From: Sneathiella aquimaris | GTDB lineage: Bacteria; Pseudomonadota; Alphaproteobacteria; Sneathiellales; Sneathiellaceae | Direction of reading: 5' to 3' | DNA length: 64,000 nucleotides | Assembly: GCF_026409565.1 (NCBI RefSeq) | Contig: NZ_CP112881.1 | Location: 1,721,501-1,785,500 of the forward strand | Part shown: one piece after another, positions 26,213-34,513 of the stretch | Numbering within the stretch: position 1 is the stretch's first letter | How the letters are laid out: each line of letters opens with the position of its first letter | Notes under the pieces: model-generated | The model's input: the letters and a program-made list of their open reading frames with translations, nothing else | Databases searched by the model: none | What the model was told of the DNA's origin: nothing | Made by a program: the position numbers and the translations under genes

Positions 26213-27103
26213 ATGAAATCGATACCTCTTAATAACCTGCATGCTTATTCCGTTGTTTTTGAAGCGGGCGGTGTGCGAGCGGCCGCGCGCGTTCTGGGTG
26301 TCACACATTCCTCTGTCAGCCGACATATTCGCGAATTGGAAGCGTGGATGGGGGTGCCTCTTCTGGAAAAGGCCGAAGGTCGCCGGAAGCTGATCTTTAC
26401 ACCTGAGGGGGAGAAGCTGGCGAAAGAGGCGAGTGCCCATTTTTCCGGATTGCAGGCTTCTGTTCAGTCGATCAGGGAGCGCGCCGACCAACGCACAGTG
26501 GTCATTGAAACCACGCCGAGTTTTGCGATACGGTGGCTTTTGCCGCGGCTTGGCGAATTTGAAGAAAAACAGCCTGATATTGAAGTGTCCGTGTTGATTG
26601 ATCAGCGCCAGAAAACACCCTCTGAAGCTGGTGCTGATTTTTCAGTTCGAATGGGCCGTGGACCATGGCGCGAGGTCGATTGTATGGCTTTAATGGACGA
26701 GGAATTTGTTCCGGTTGTGTCACCAGATCTTTGGAGAAAATGGGGGACTCCAACCTCGTTGGATGAAATTCAGAATATAAGGTTATTACATGATCGGGAC
26801 CCCAATATATCATGGCCTCTATGGTCAGAGCAGCATGGTGTCTCCTTGCGCGACCCAAACAAAGGGCCGCGATACACGTCATCTGATCTTGTTTTAAGGG
26901 CCGCTGAACAGGGGCTGGGACTTGCTTTGGCCCCTAAAAGAATGGCGGCAGAGAGTATAAAGGCAGGGCATTTGATCGCCCCGCTTTCCTCTGCTTCTGT
27001 TGAAATAGGAGACTACTACTGGATTGTTCAACCCAGGATCAGGCTGGGCAGATGGGCCGTTGAACGGGTCATTCAATGGATGCAGGGCCGTGCGGTTGAC
27101 TAA
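26213..27103 (+). CDS. LysR-family transcriptional regulator (GcvA-like)
   Basis: LysR-type regulator of 296 residues. The N-terminal helix-turn-helix spans residues 6-60 (NLHAYSVVFEAGGVRAAARV, THSSVSRHIRELE), with a substrate-binding domain from about residue 90. SDLVLRAAEQGLGLALAPK near 222-240 is typical of the GcvA/AmpR branch. It is divergent from the hydroquinone reductase gene, so that gene is the likeliest target. Its end overlaps the convergent isoaspartyl dipeptidase by 4 bases. Confidence 0.93.
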   Translation: MKSIPLNNLHAYSVVFEAGGVRAAARVLGVTHSSVSRHIRELEAWMGVPLLEKAEGRRKLIFTPEGEKLAKEASAHFSGLQASVQSIRERADQRTVVIETTPSFAIRWLLPRLGEFEEKQPDIEVSVLIDQRQKTPSEAGADFSVRMGRGPWREVDCMALMDEEFVPVVSPDLWRKWGTPTSLDEIQNIRLLHDRDPNISWPLWSEQHGVSLRDPNKGPRYTSSDLVLRAAEQGLGLALAPKRMAAESIKAGHLIAPLSSASVEIGDYYWIVQPRIRLGRWAVERVIQWMQGRAVD

Positions 27104-28272
27104 TGCTTTTCAAATGTTCCCCACGCTTTCACTTCGCCGTCATCCATCAGGGTCTCGCCTTGTGCGATAACCGTCGAAAGCATCAGCTCCTGATCGAGGA
27201 ATAGAAGATCAGCGTCTTTTCCGACGTCCAAAGATCCTTTCTTCTTGCTAAGGCCAAGGGACTGCGCGGGTGAAGAGGTTAAAGGCACAAGCGCGTCTTC
27301 CAAAGAAAGTTTCTCCCGTTGGACCATGTCTCTGAATTCTTGCATCAAAGGGTCAAATCCGGCGACACCAATCCCGCTCAATACACCATTCTCATCAAAG
27401 ACGGGTACCGATCCGTTCGCATCTGAGCTAATACAAATCCGGCTCATATCATATTCGTCCCGGTAACACTCAGCGATCGCTTCGCTTACTTTTTTGCTGC
27501 CGCGGGCTCCGCGTTCCGGGTTGATACCAGCAGTTAAATCAATGAACCCGCCTTTTTTTGTCCATTCCAAAGCCTGTTCATACAAGGCGGTGTGGCGATT
27601 AACATGGGTTGGGATGAATTGCCGAATAGGAATATCGGTTTCCTCAAGGACAGCGTTCAATAAGTCGAAATTCTTTTTGCCCCCACCCATGTGAACAACG
27701 ATACACCCCGCTTTATCTGCAGTCAGACCAGCTGTTCTTGCTTCACTGGATACGCGTGCCAGTTCGTGGACGGAAGGATGGGAAGAACGGTGGTCATTAA
27801 TGGCAATTTTCAAGCCGATCACCGGGTCCATGAACACAATATCCTCGCGAATGCCAACAGTGGCAACCGGGCTTGGAACCGGATATCCACCTGTCAGCAT
27901 AAACGCGGTAATACCTTCAACATTCAATGCTTTGGTTTTGGCAAACAGGCTTCCAACATGTCGGGTTAGGCAATCTGTACCAAGCAGGCCGACAACGGTG
28001 GTTACGCCTCCCTTTACAAGATCACTCAGGTTGGCTTCTGGGGTGCGAGAGGCAAATCCTCCTTCGCCGCCACCGCCAATCAAATGTACATGACCGTCGA
28101 CAAGACCCGGTGTGACAATCCTGTTTTTCGCATCAATCACTTTCAGGTTCGGAAGACCGTTAAGTGTAAGATCAGCCTCGATCGCGGCAATTTTCGAGTT
28201 GGCGATCAGAATATCACGTGTCCCAAGCGGCTTGGGCGTATACAGGTTGGCGTTTTTTATAAGTGTTAGCAC
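27100..28272 (-). CDS. iadA: Isoaspartyl dipeptidase (beta-aspartyl-peptidase)
   Basis: Zinc amidohydrolase that cleaves beta-aspartyl dipeptides from damaged protein. I start at GTG 28272 (MLTLIKNANLYTPKPLG), with AAGGAAA about 10 bases upstream; the result is 390 residues, the length I recall for E. coli IadA. Metal-site motifs are VDGHVHLIGG, the lysine in IGLKIAINDHRSSHPS, VVHMGGGKKN, PTHVNRH and the aspartate of ISSDANGS. The GTG start lies inside one arm of a 10-bp inverted repeat. Confidence 0.93.
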   Translation of the reverse strand: MLTLIKNANLYTPKPLGTRDILIANSKIAAIEADLTLNGLPNLKVIDAKNRIVTPGLVDGHVHLIGGGGEGGFASRTPEANLSDLVKGGVTTVVGLLGTDCLTRHVGSLFAKTKALNVEGITAFMLTGGYPVPSPVATVGIREDIVFMDPVIGLKIAINDHRSSHPSVHELARVSSEARTAGLTADKAGCIVVHMGGGKKNFDLLNAVLEETDIPIRQFIPTHVNRHTALYEQALEWTKKGGFIDLTAGINPERGARGSKKVSEAIAECYRDEYDMSRICISSDANGSVPVFDENGVLSGIGVAGFDPLMQEFRDMVQREKLSLEDALVPLTSSPAQSLGLSKKKGSLDVGKDADLLFLDQELMLSTVIAQGETLMDDGEVKAWGTFEKH

Positions 28273-28320
28273 GGCCGGTCGTTTCCTTTTTTTAGTGTTT
28301 GGTAGTTTTGGACCGGCCGT
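28271..28320. promoter_or_regulatory. Inverted repeat covering the iadA start codon
   Basis: ACGGCCGGTC (28271-28280) and GACCGGCCGT (28311-28320) are perfect 10-bp arms with a 30-base spacer. In the iadA mRNA the ribosome binding site falls in the loop and the GTG start overlaps the second arm, so the structure could limit translation initiation. On the plus strand the second arm is followed by TCTTTTTTTG. Confidence 0.55.
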
Positions 28321-28336
28321 TCTTTTTTTGCAACCC

Positions 28337-29860
28337 CTAGACCAGAACTGGCCCGATTTCTCTGTCTTGATATCGCCAGTTTTGTTCATGTTGACTGCTG
28401 ATATGAACACCGCCAACCCATTTGTCTGTGGGGTTTGCGTTCAACCAGTTTGCCTCGCCAGACAGAAGTTGTTTGCCAAAATCTGTCAAGGACAGAATGT
28501 CCAAGCCCGGACCGCTGGCGTTGCTGATTTTGCCAACATGCTTCAGAGCCGGTTCTTTCGCGGTACATAATGCGTCAAGAACCGCAAAAAACATGATATC
28601 ACCGTGATAAGGTTGAGGGTCCCGATCCGCAATCAGGATCAGAAAAACACGGCGGGCAAGAATTGCTTCTTCTTCAGCGATAATTTCCAAAGCCAAATTT
28701 TCTGTTAGCCCCAGCCCGTTTTTTGACGAAGGCAGTTCAGCTAAAAATCTTTGACACGCATTTTGCAACAGGGGAAGAGGGGCGTTCTCCTCTTTAATCA
28801 GCGCCCAAAGGGCGTCTGGCGCGGGGTTAGTAACGGCCTCCCAAACAGTGGCCCCGAATGAAATCATCGGCGGTGTTACGGGCATTCGTTGTGAAAAAAG
28901 AAGGGCGAAACCTTCCGGCTGGCCAATTTGACCGATGCCGACAAACCGTTTGATCCCGGGAAATCGATCGACCTGTACCAGACTAAGTCGAAACGGAAGG
29001 TTCGGACACTTTTGTGCCATATGATGAAGGATATAAGCCAGACACAGCTGGTCATAGGCATCATGCTCGAACCACAGGACAACCTCGTCATACTGATCGC
29101 CAAGATTTCTAAGGGTTTGCTCCTCGTCGATCAAGGAGCGCGTCGTGTTGTCAAGGCGTTTCTCATCCAGATAAGGCCCGAGAAACGTTTTGATAAAGCG
29201 GCTTCTTTGGGAAAGGGATGCGGGTGCCAGTCGATCTGGGAGAACCGGTCCAATCGTGAAGGGGTTTATGACTTCAAGAAACGGGCCGACCAAATTTGCT
29301 TCTGTAAGGGCTGGTTTAATGTCATTCCCGCATCGAATATGCAGGGTTCTGGATGTATCCAGTGGCGCCCCGCTTTCTATTTTTCGGGCTGCGGCCTTCA
29401 TTTGGGAAAGATGTGATTTTAATCTTGGCCAGCTGGGAAATCCATTTTCCAAAGCAAGAACATGGTGCGCATCGGCAAGGGTCAATTGATCCAGGGGGCG
29501 TTGTTTTTGAATGACTTTTGGATGGGTGTTCTCAAATCGTAAAGTCGCTACAGGATCCTTTGATTTTACAGATTTGAGAAGTTTCTTGGCTTGCTTCTTC
29601 AACCATTCCAGGGATAATTTCTGGTCCCGCATACTTTGCAACATGATAACTTGCCGGGCATCTAAAAGCTGTGGAGTAAAATCAGGTTTGTCACTGGCAG
29701 GATGAAAGAGACGGAAGTCTTCAAGAGCTGTTTCAGCACCATCGTAATAGTCTTGAAGAAGCTGTTCTGCTTTTAATTTAAACTCGGTGCGCAGATCGAG
29801 GCTGGAGAGTTTTTCAGACGCCGATAGGCTGACGATTGACGCATCGTTAAGTGATTGCAT
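28337..29860 (-). CDS. DUF1835 domain-containing protein
   Basis: Function unknown. The central part (about residues 170-300) has the DUF1835 hallmarks: LHIRCGNDIKPALTEAN, then NPFTIGPVLPD, and a region with VVLWFEHDAYDQLCLAYIL. N-terminal to it is a helical stretch with LADAHHVLALENGFPSWPRLKSH, often seen before DUF1835. Length is 507. AAAGGGA precedes the start and overlaps the stop of a possible small frame upstream. The gene is followed by iadA on the same strand. Confidence 0.85.
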   Translation of the reverse strand: MQSLNDASIVSLSASEKLSSLDLRTEFKLKAEQLLQDYYDGAETALEDFRLFHPASDKPDFTPQLLDARQVIMLQSMRDQKLSLEWLKKQAKKLLKSVKSKDPVATLRFENTHPKVIQKQRPLDQLTLADAHHVLALENGFPSWPRLKSHLSQMKAAARKIESGAPLDTSRTLHIRCGNDIKPALTEANLVGPFLEVINPFTIGPVLPDRLAPASLSQRSRFIKTFLGPYLDEKRLDNTTRSLIDEEQTLRNLGDQYDEVVLWFEHDAYDQLCLAYILHHMAQKCPNLPFRLSLVQVDRFPGIKRFVGIGQIGQPEGFALLFSQRMPVTPPMISFGATVWEAVTNPAPDALWALIKEENAPLPLLQNACQRFLAELPSSKNGLGLTENLALEIIAEEEAILARRVFLILIADRDPQPYHGDIMFFAVLDALCTAKEPALKHVGKISNASGPGLDILSLTDFGKQLLSGEANWLNANPTDKWVGGVHISSQHEQNWRYQDREIGPVLV

Positions 29861-29872
29861 ACGAATTTCCCT

Positions 29873-30016
29873 TTATGCCGTATCCGCCGAACGTACAGAA
29901 ACCGTATGATTGGTTTTTATTTCCAGAATATTCTTGTCAGGCAAAGCCTTTTCCGCGGATAGGGTGCATACAAGAAATGCCGGAACACCATAATTGCCGG
30001 GCTGTTCGTCTGTCAA
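29873..30016 (-). CDS. Possible 47-codon small ORF
   Basis: A frame that is open from inside the preceding gene to a TAA at 29873-29875 reads like protein: TDEQPGNYGVPAFLVCTLSA then EKALPDKNILEIKTNHTVSV. The only convenient start is TTG at 30016, with no clear ribosome binding site. Its stop overlaps the Shine-Dalgarno of the DUF1835 gene, an operon-like spacing. It may be a real small gene, a remnant of a longer gene, or chance. Confidence 0.25.
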   Translation of the reverse strand: MTDEQPGNYGVPAFLVCTLSAEKALPDKNILEIKTNHTVSVRSADTA

Positions 30017-30032
30017 ACAGGATTTGAAGGTA

Positions 30033-30482
30033 TTAATTCGTAATGTTGACCAGACGAGCTTTGAACGGCATTTCTCCGGTGGTTAAAATAAGGGAAAGGT
30101 CGACAAGATTACTCTTTCCTGTGGGTAGTTTCATATTTTCCAGCTCGATATAGATATGCGCCTCTTTCATGTTAAGTGCTTCTTCACTGAGCAATGAAAG
30201 CGAGTCCAGTTCTACAAATTTTTGAGGAGCCATGCGGGCCATGATTTTCGAGCCGTCATGAAGGCTGCCGGTTACCCCCATGATAATCAGTTGATCAACC
30301 GCCGTATTTTTCAGATTAAACCGAAGGATTGCTTTGCCATCTGGATCGCCTTTTACGGGTGAAATCACAGCATTGCTGATCGCAGCATCCTGATAAATAA
30401 TCCCATAATCCATGGCCTTTGCGTTGAGAGCGAAGACGAAACTGAAGAACAAACCAAAGGCGACGAGGGTGATTTTCCCCAT
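30033..30482 (-). CDS. Periplasmic PCuAC-like (copper chaperone fold) protein
   Basis: The start is placed at Met22 of the open frame (MGKITLVAFGLFFSFVFALN), which gives a signal peptide cleaved after residues AKA near 23. The mature 126 residues resemble the PCu(A)C/DUF461 fold: AILRFNLKNT, then VTGSLHDGSKIMARM, then MKEAHIYIELENMKLPTGKS. However, the copper motif H-x10-M-x21-H-x-M is not intact, so copper binding is doubtful. The family assignment rests on pattern recall. It lies downstream of the glycosyltransferase gene. Confidence 0.55.
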   Translation of the reverse strand: MGKITLVAFGLFFSFVFALNAKAMDYGIIYQDAAISNAVISPVKGDPDGKAILRFNLKNTAVDQLIIMGVTGSLHDGSKIMARMAPQKFVELDSLSLLSEEALNMKEAHIYIELENMKLPTGKSNLVDLSLILTTGEMPFKARLVNITN

Positions 30483-30589
30483 AACATGCATTCCCGACAA
30501 AATTGTGTATATTCCCCTCCATATAGGCGTTTGTTTAAAAACCACCAGTGATGAAGGATACAGAAAATACTGTTTCGGGGCTTGATGGA

Positions 30590-31630
30590 TCAGACAGTGA
30601 ATAATTCCGTTGGCCAGTCGTATTCTTCGCTTAATGGTTCGCGGAAGGTTACTTCAACCAGATATTTGGCCACACGCTGCGCGTCGAATATCTCATGGCT
30701 CCTCTGCCAACCCTTTTGGGCAATTTCCCGGGCTTCGTCGTCGTGAAGGTTGAAATATTCAATTTTTTTGATCAAATCGTCGAAATCTTCATAGAACGCC
30801 ATTTCTTCATCTTTGAAAATTTTGTCGAACTGTGTTCTGCGATGGATCAGGGTCATCAACCCGTTGCCCATATAATGGGCCATTCTGTCTGAACTGTAAT
30901 AAGGATCATCCAGCCCTTCGCCCTGACTGAGGTTCAGGCCCATTCGGGCATTGGCGATGAGGTTCTGATAGGTGATCCCGTTCACGGGCGGAACCCCATT
31001 GATCCCGAGGATCTTTGTCGACCCTTCCGGAAAATGATTGAGGAGACGACTGGCTACCTGATGGCGTTCCGTTCCTTCACGGGCATTCCCCATGCCGTAG
31101 AATAAACGGTATTCAGGATCCGGATTATTAAAGCTTTGGCCACTATCTACCGTTTTGTCCATGACGTTTGGGAAAAAACTGACTACGTTGTTTTTGCGGG
31201 CAAACTGGCGAAGTTTTTCGCCTGCTGTCGTAATGAAGACGGCATCAACAACATCAACGCGGGACATGATCCGGTCCACGTTATCCTGATGCCAGATTGC
31301 ATCCACATTACGGACGATGATTTTAACATGGGGCAGGGCTTTTTTGATCTTTTTCAAGGTTTTGGTAAAGATCTGTTGCGAATGACCAATGATGATCAAG
31401 TCGGGCCAAAAATTCTGGGCCGTTTCAAAAAGCCGCTTATTTGCCGGCAATATTCCGAATTTCCGAGACTCGAACCAGCTTGAAGACCGGGCAATGTCGC
31501 GATCACTAAATTGATATACCTGATGGCCGTTCCGAATAAAGCCGTTCGCCAGTTTCCGATTGGAATCGTAAAACAGGCCACCATTTGCTTTTTCATTAAA
31601 ATTGCCGACATAGAGTACGCGCATAGTCAT
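30590..31630 (-). CDS. Glycosyltransferase, CgeB/GT4-like
   Basis: A 346-residue protein with the two-Rossmann GT-B outline. The N-terminal half has MRVLYVGNFNEKANGG and WPDLIIIGHSQ. The C-terminal half has NARMGLNLSQGEGLDDPYYS and RMAHYMGNGLMTLIHRR, a pattern of CgeB-type glycosyltransferase domains in which the protein picks a position in a glycan. A late GWQRSHEIFDAQRVAKYLVE helix is typical of that domain. The donor and acceptor are unknown. Met1 or Met3 could be the start. Confidence 0.75.
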   Translation of the reverse strand: MTMRVLYVGNFNEKANGGLFYDSNRKLANGFIRNGHQVYQFSDRDIARSSSWFESRKFGILPANKRLFETAQNFWPDLIIIGHSQQIFTKTLKKIKKALPHVKIIVRNVDAIWHQDNVDRIMSRVDVVDAVFITTAGEKLRQFARKNNVVSFFPNVMDKTVDSGQSFNNPDPEYRLFYGMGNAREGTERHQVASRLLNHFPEGSTKILGINGVPPVNGITYQNLIANARMGLNLSQGEGLDDPYYSSDRMAHYMGNGLMTLIHRRTQFDKIFKDEEMAFYEDFDDLIKKIEYFNLHDDEAREIAQKGWQRSHEIFDAQRVAKYLVEVTFREPLSEEYDWPTELFTV

Positions 31631-31708
31631 TCAAGCCGTTCTTCTGAATTTACAGTCTTTATCTGGCATTTTCACTAGTTTAGAAGCACTGAGAGCGCAA
31701 GCGAATTT

Positions 31709-32500
31709 TCAAATACGCCAGCGAAGCAAAAACCGCTCCGCGCGCCCGATCAGCCAGCTAACAGACAGACCAAGAACGGAAAGAATGGTCACGCCTGCAA
31801 CAAGCTGGTCCAGCGCCATCAGATTTCCTGCCAGAAGAATATAGGCACCAATCCCATATTCAGCACCGATCATTTCAGCAGCAACCAGCAGGATAATGCC
31901 GATCGATGCGGAAATACGGAAGCCCGATAAAATGGCGGGCATTGCACCAGGCAAGATGATTTTCCAAACAATCGACCACCAGCTCAGGTTAAAGGATTGG
32001 CCCATTCTGATCAGTCCGCGGTCCACATTGTCAACCCCGCCATAAACGGCAATAACTGTCGGAAAAAAAGTCCCGAACAGAATGGTTGCAATCTTGGATT
32101 CCTCCCCGATACCAAACCAGATGATAAAAAGCGGCAATAGAGCAATTTTCGGGATCGGGAAAATGGCTGCGACAAGCGGTACGATACCGCCGCGCGCAAG
32201 ACTAAATAATCCGGCAGCTAATCCGAAGGCCAGACCGAGTAACGAGCCTGAAATCCATCCGACAATCAAACGCTGCAACGACGCGGACATGTGCTGCGCC
32301 AGCAAGCCTGAGTGAAAAAGCTCCATAAAGGCGTTAAAAGCTTCGGAGGGGGCGGGCAGAACGAGGGGGCTGATCCAGCCGGAACGACTGCCCATCTCCC
32401 AAAAGCCGATGAGAAAAACAAACACCACAGGGGCAACGGCGCGCATTGGTTTCGGCGAAAAGCCGCCCCCACGGTAAGGAACCGGTTTACCTTCAGACAT
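31709..32500 (-). CDS. ABC transporter permease, SsuC/TauC type
   Basis: Inner-membrane permease of a nitrate/sulfonate/taurine-type importer. I start at ATG 32500 (MSEGKPVPYRGG), preceded by AGGAG and overlapping the end of the ATPase gene by 8 bases; 263 residues. About six helices are visible, and the EAA loop is in GLIRMGQSFNLSWWSIVWKI followed by ILPGAMPAILSG, matching the family. It is the third gene of the binding protein-ATPase-permease operon. Confidence 0.94.
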   Translation of the reverse strand: MSEGKPVPYRGGGFSPKPMRAVAPVVFVFLIGFWEMGSRSGWISPLVLPAPSEAFNAFMELFHSGLLAQHMSASLQRLIVGWISGSLLGLAFGLAAGLFSLARGGIVPLVAAIFPIPKIALLPLFIIWFGIGEESKIATILFGTFFPTVIAVYGGVDNVDRGLIRMGQSFNLSWWSIVWKIILPGAMPAILSGFRISASIGIILLVAAEMIGAEYGIGAYILLAGNLMALDQLVAGVTILSVLGLSVSWLIGRAERFLLRWRI

Positions 32501-33260
32501 GCGCAAGCTCCTCGTCCGCTGCCTTGGCTTCATCCCTCATCAGGGACCAAAGATAGTCTTGTTTTTCTTTTAATTTGATCGGGTTATCCAGGCGTTCTTC
32601 CAATGGAACATCAATTTCGACAATTTCGCGGATACAGCCGGGGCGCCTTGAAAGGACAATCACCTTATGCCCCAGCCGAACGGCTTCGTTCAGGTTATGG
32701 GTGACGTAACAGGCTGTATATTTTTCTTTCAGCCATAACTCGACAAGATCATCCATCAACAGCTCGCGGGTTTGACTATCAAGTGCTGATAAAGGTTCAT
32801 CCATAAGCAGGCAGGCAGGCTTAACGGCCAGTGCGCGGGCGATGGCGACCCGTTGCTTCATGCCACCGGAAAGTTGCTTGGGAAGCGCCTCGGAAAAATC
32901 TGAAAGTTTTGTTCGCGCAAGGACGTCCGTGATAATTTCATTGGCCTTATGTCCTTTGATGCCGTGATCTTCCAGCACCAATGAGATGTTTCCCCTGACA
33001 CTGCGCCACGGAAGAAGCGCAAAATCCTGAAAAATATAAGTGAGGGGGTTAAGGCTTTCAGCAGGAGGGTCACCAATTTGAATGACCGTGCCGGACTTAG
33101 GACGTTCGAGGCCTCCGATAAAGCGAAGAAGCGTTGACTTGCCGCATCCACTTGGACCGATCAGGCAGACGATTTCTCCTGACGGAATTCGAAAATCAAT
33201 GTCTTTTAGAACTTCTGTTTCATCATAGGTGTGGGAAATCTGTTTCAGATGCAAATCCAT
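32493..33260 (-). CDS. ABC transporter ATP-binding protein, SsuB/TauB type
   Basis: ATPase of the same importer (255 residues). Walker A LIGPSGCGKSTLLRFIGG, signature QLSGGMKQRVAIARAL and Walker B LLMDEPLSALD are present, with the switch histidine in YVTHNLNEAV. It lies downstream of the substrate-binding gene, with a hairpin between them that could lower its expression relative to the binding protein. Confidence 0.95.
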   Translation of the reverse strand: MDLHLKQISHTYDETEVLKDIDFRIPSGEIVCLIGPSGCGKSTLLRFIGGLERPKSGTVIQIGDPPAESLNPLTYIFQDFALLPWRSVRGNISLVLEDHGIKGHKANEIITDVLARTKLSDFSEALPKQLSGGMKQRVAIARALAVKPACLLMDEPLSALDSQTRELLMDDLVELWLKEKYTACYVTHNLNEAVRLGHKVIVLSRRPGCIREIVEIDVPLEERLDNPIKLKEKQDYLWSLMRDEAKAADEELAHV

Positions 33261-33280
33261 CGGAGGCCTCGGAAAATAAG

Positions 33281-33303
33281 GGGCGGATCAATATGACCCG
33301 CCC
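33281..33303 (-). other. Intraoperonic hairpin between binding protein and ATPase genes
   Basis: GGGCGGATCA and TGACCCGCCC pair over 9 of 10 positions with a 3-base loop. It lies just after the binding-protein stop. Such hairpins often protect the upstream message or partly terminate transcription, and the lack of a T-run favours stabilisation over full termination. Confidence 0.6.
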
Positions 33304-33314
33304 GGTACATCTAC

Positions 33315-34352
33315 TTAATCGATTGTTTTGACAAAACTTGTATCGACCATTTTGTCTAATGTCAGGCTCGCAGGGGCCAGTTTGTTTTTCTGGAACCAGG
33401 CAAGTTGAGCCGCCACGTTTTTCACGTTGAGCGCAGCGCCTTCGTTCAGGTAAACAGCGCCTGCCTTAATGGAAGGAGCTGCTTTTTCACGGGGACGACT
33501 GGCATACACATATTTGTGGATCAGATCGACCATTGCTTCCGTGGCTGCAGGGTCCTTGTCTTGATTTAGCATAACAGCCTGATAATCAGCGATACCGCGT
33601 GAATAAGCTTTCAAGAAACGTTTCACGATATCTTTGTTGTCTGTCGTGTTTTTAGTCGACGTAAAGATGGTTGTAACCTGATAATCGCTGATGTCCTGAA
33701 TTTTACCGATTATCTTGGCAGCGCCACCTTTTGCAAGGCCAGAAGCGATATGCGGAACAATCGCCATGCCATCAACCTGACCAGACTTCAAGGCACCGAT
33801 CATGGCGCCTACATTCTGCAAGGGCCGCAATGTCATGTCAGAGGCTGAGAAACCGTTATTCTCTGCGATGATACCCGCCATGTAATGAAAGGATGAGCCT
33901 TGTTGGGTCATCGCCCAGCTTTTACCCTTCAGATCAGCAGGGCTTTTAACGCCAGCGTCAAATGCCTTGTTTGAAACAAGAATAGTGTTGCCGGGTGTTC
34001 CTTTTTTCTCTGACATCAGGCCGCCGATTACTTTAACGGCGCCTTTGTCAGCAAGACTGAAAAAGCCACCGGTCAGGGCAGTGACACCAAAATCAACGGC
34101 GCCTGTCGCAATTGCAACGGCAACTGGCTGGGCGGCCTGAAAGAATTTTAGCTCTACATCCAGTCCTTCTTCTTTGAAATAACCTTTTTCAAACGCGATA
34201 AAGGAAGGAGAATGCGAAGTGAAGCGGAGCGCCCCAATTGTGATTTTGTCATCTGCCAGTGCCGCGCTGGAAAAGCCTGTCAGGGCAACAAGACCTGCCA
34301 TTGCACTGAGCGCAAGCCGGCGCGTGAATTTTGTTGGTTTTTGTAACGTCAT
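33315..34352 (-). CDS. ABC transporter substrate-binding protein, NMT1/SsuA type
   Basis: Periplasmic binding protein of 345 residues. The signal peptide has RR at residues 11-12 (KFTRRLALSAMAGLVALTGF) and ends at ALA before DDKITIGALRF. The mature part has the NMT1-like pattern AFEKGYFKEEGLDVELKFF, then IATGAVDFGVTALTGG. The ligand class (sulfonate, taurine, nitrate-like or pyrimidine-like) cannot be chosen from the sequence. It begins an operon with the ATPase and permease genes; a BCCT carrier gene lies upstream. Confidence 0.93.
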   Translation of the reverse strand: MTLQKPTKFTRRLALSAMAGLVALTGFSSAALADDKITIGALRFTSHSPSFIAFEKGYFKEEGLDVELKFFQAAQPVAVAIATGAVDFGVTALTGGFFSLADKGAVKVIGGLMSEKKGTPGNTILVSNKAFDAGVKSPADLKGKSWAMTQQGSSFHYMAGIIAENNGFSASDMTLRPLQNVGAMIGALKSGQVDGMAIVPHIASGLAKGGAAKIIGKIQDISDYQVTTIFTSTKNTTDNKDIVKRFLKAYSRGIADYQAVMLNQDKDPAATEAMVDLIHKYVYASRPREKAAPSIKAGAVYLNEGAALNVKNVAAQLAWFQKNKLAPASLTLDKMVDTSFVKTID

Positions 34353-34480
34353 ACCTTTTATCCTCCCAATTAGGGATCATTATTGCGGGGCAGACTACGC
34401 GATTGATGGATAGCAATCAATCCTGCGTTTTTCGGTCGGGATATATAAAAGGGGGTAGATTGGCAATAGGGCTAATGGAT

Positions 34481-34504
34481 GTGAGGCCGGAATACCGGCC
34501 TCAC
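34481..34504 (-). terminator. Strong hairpin downstream of the BCCT gene
   Basis: GTGAGGCCGG and CCGGCCTCAC form a perfect 10-bp stem with an AATA loop, 10 bases after the BCCT stop in the minus reading. There is no long T-run, so it may be a terminator or an mRNA end-stabilising hairpin. Confidence 0.6.
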
Positions 34505-34513
34505 AAGTGCCAG

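Noticed and set aside
28273-28416. 48-residue N-terminal extension of the iadA frame
   Set aside because: The extension overlaps the end of the DUF1835 gene and the inverted repeat; the GTG start gives the length I recall for E. coli IadA and has a ribosome binding site.
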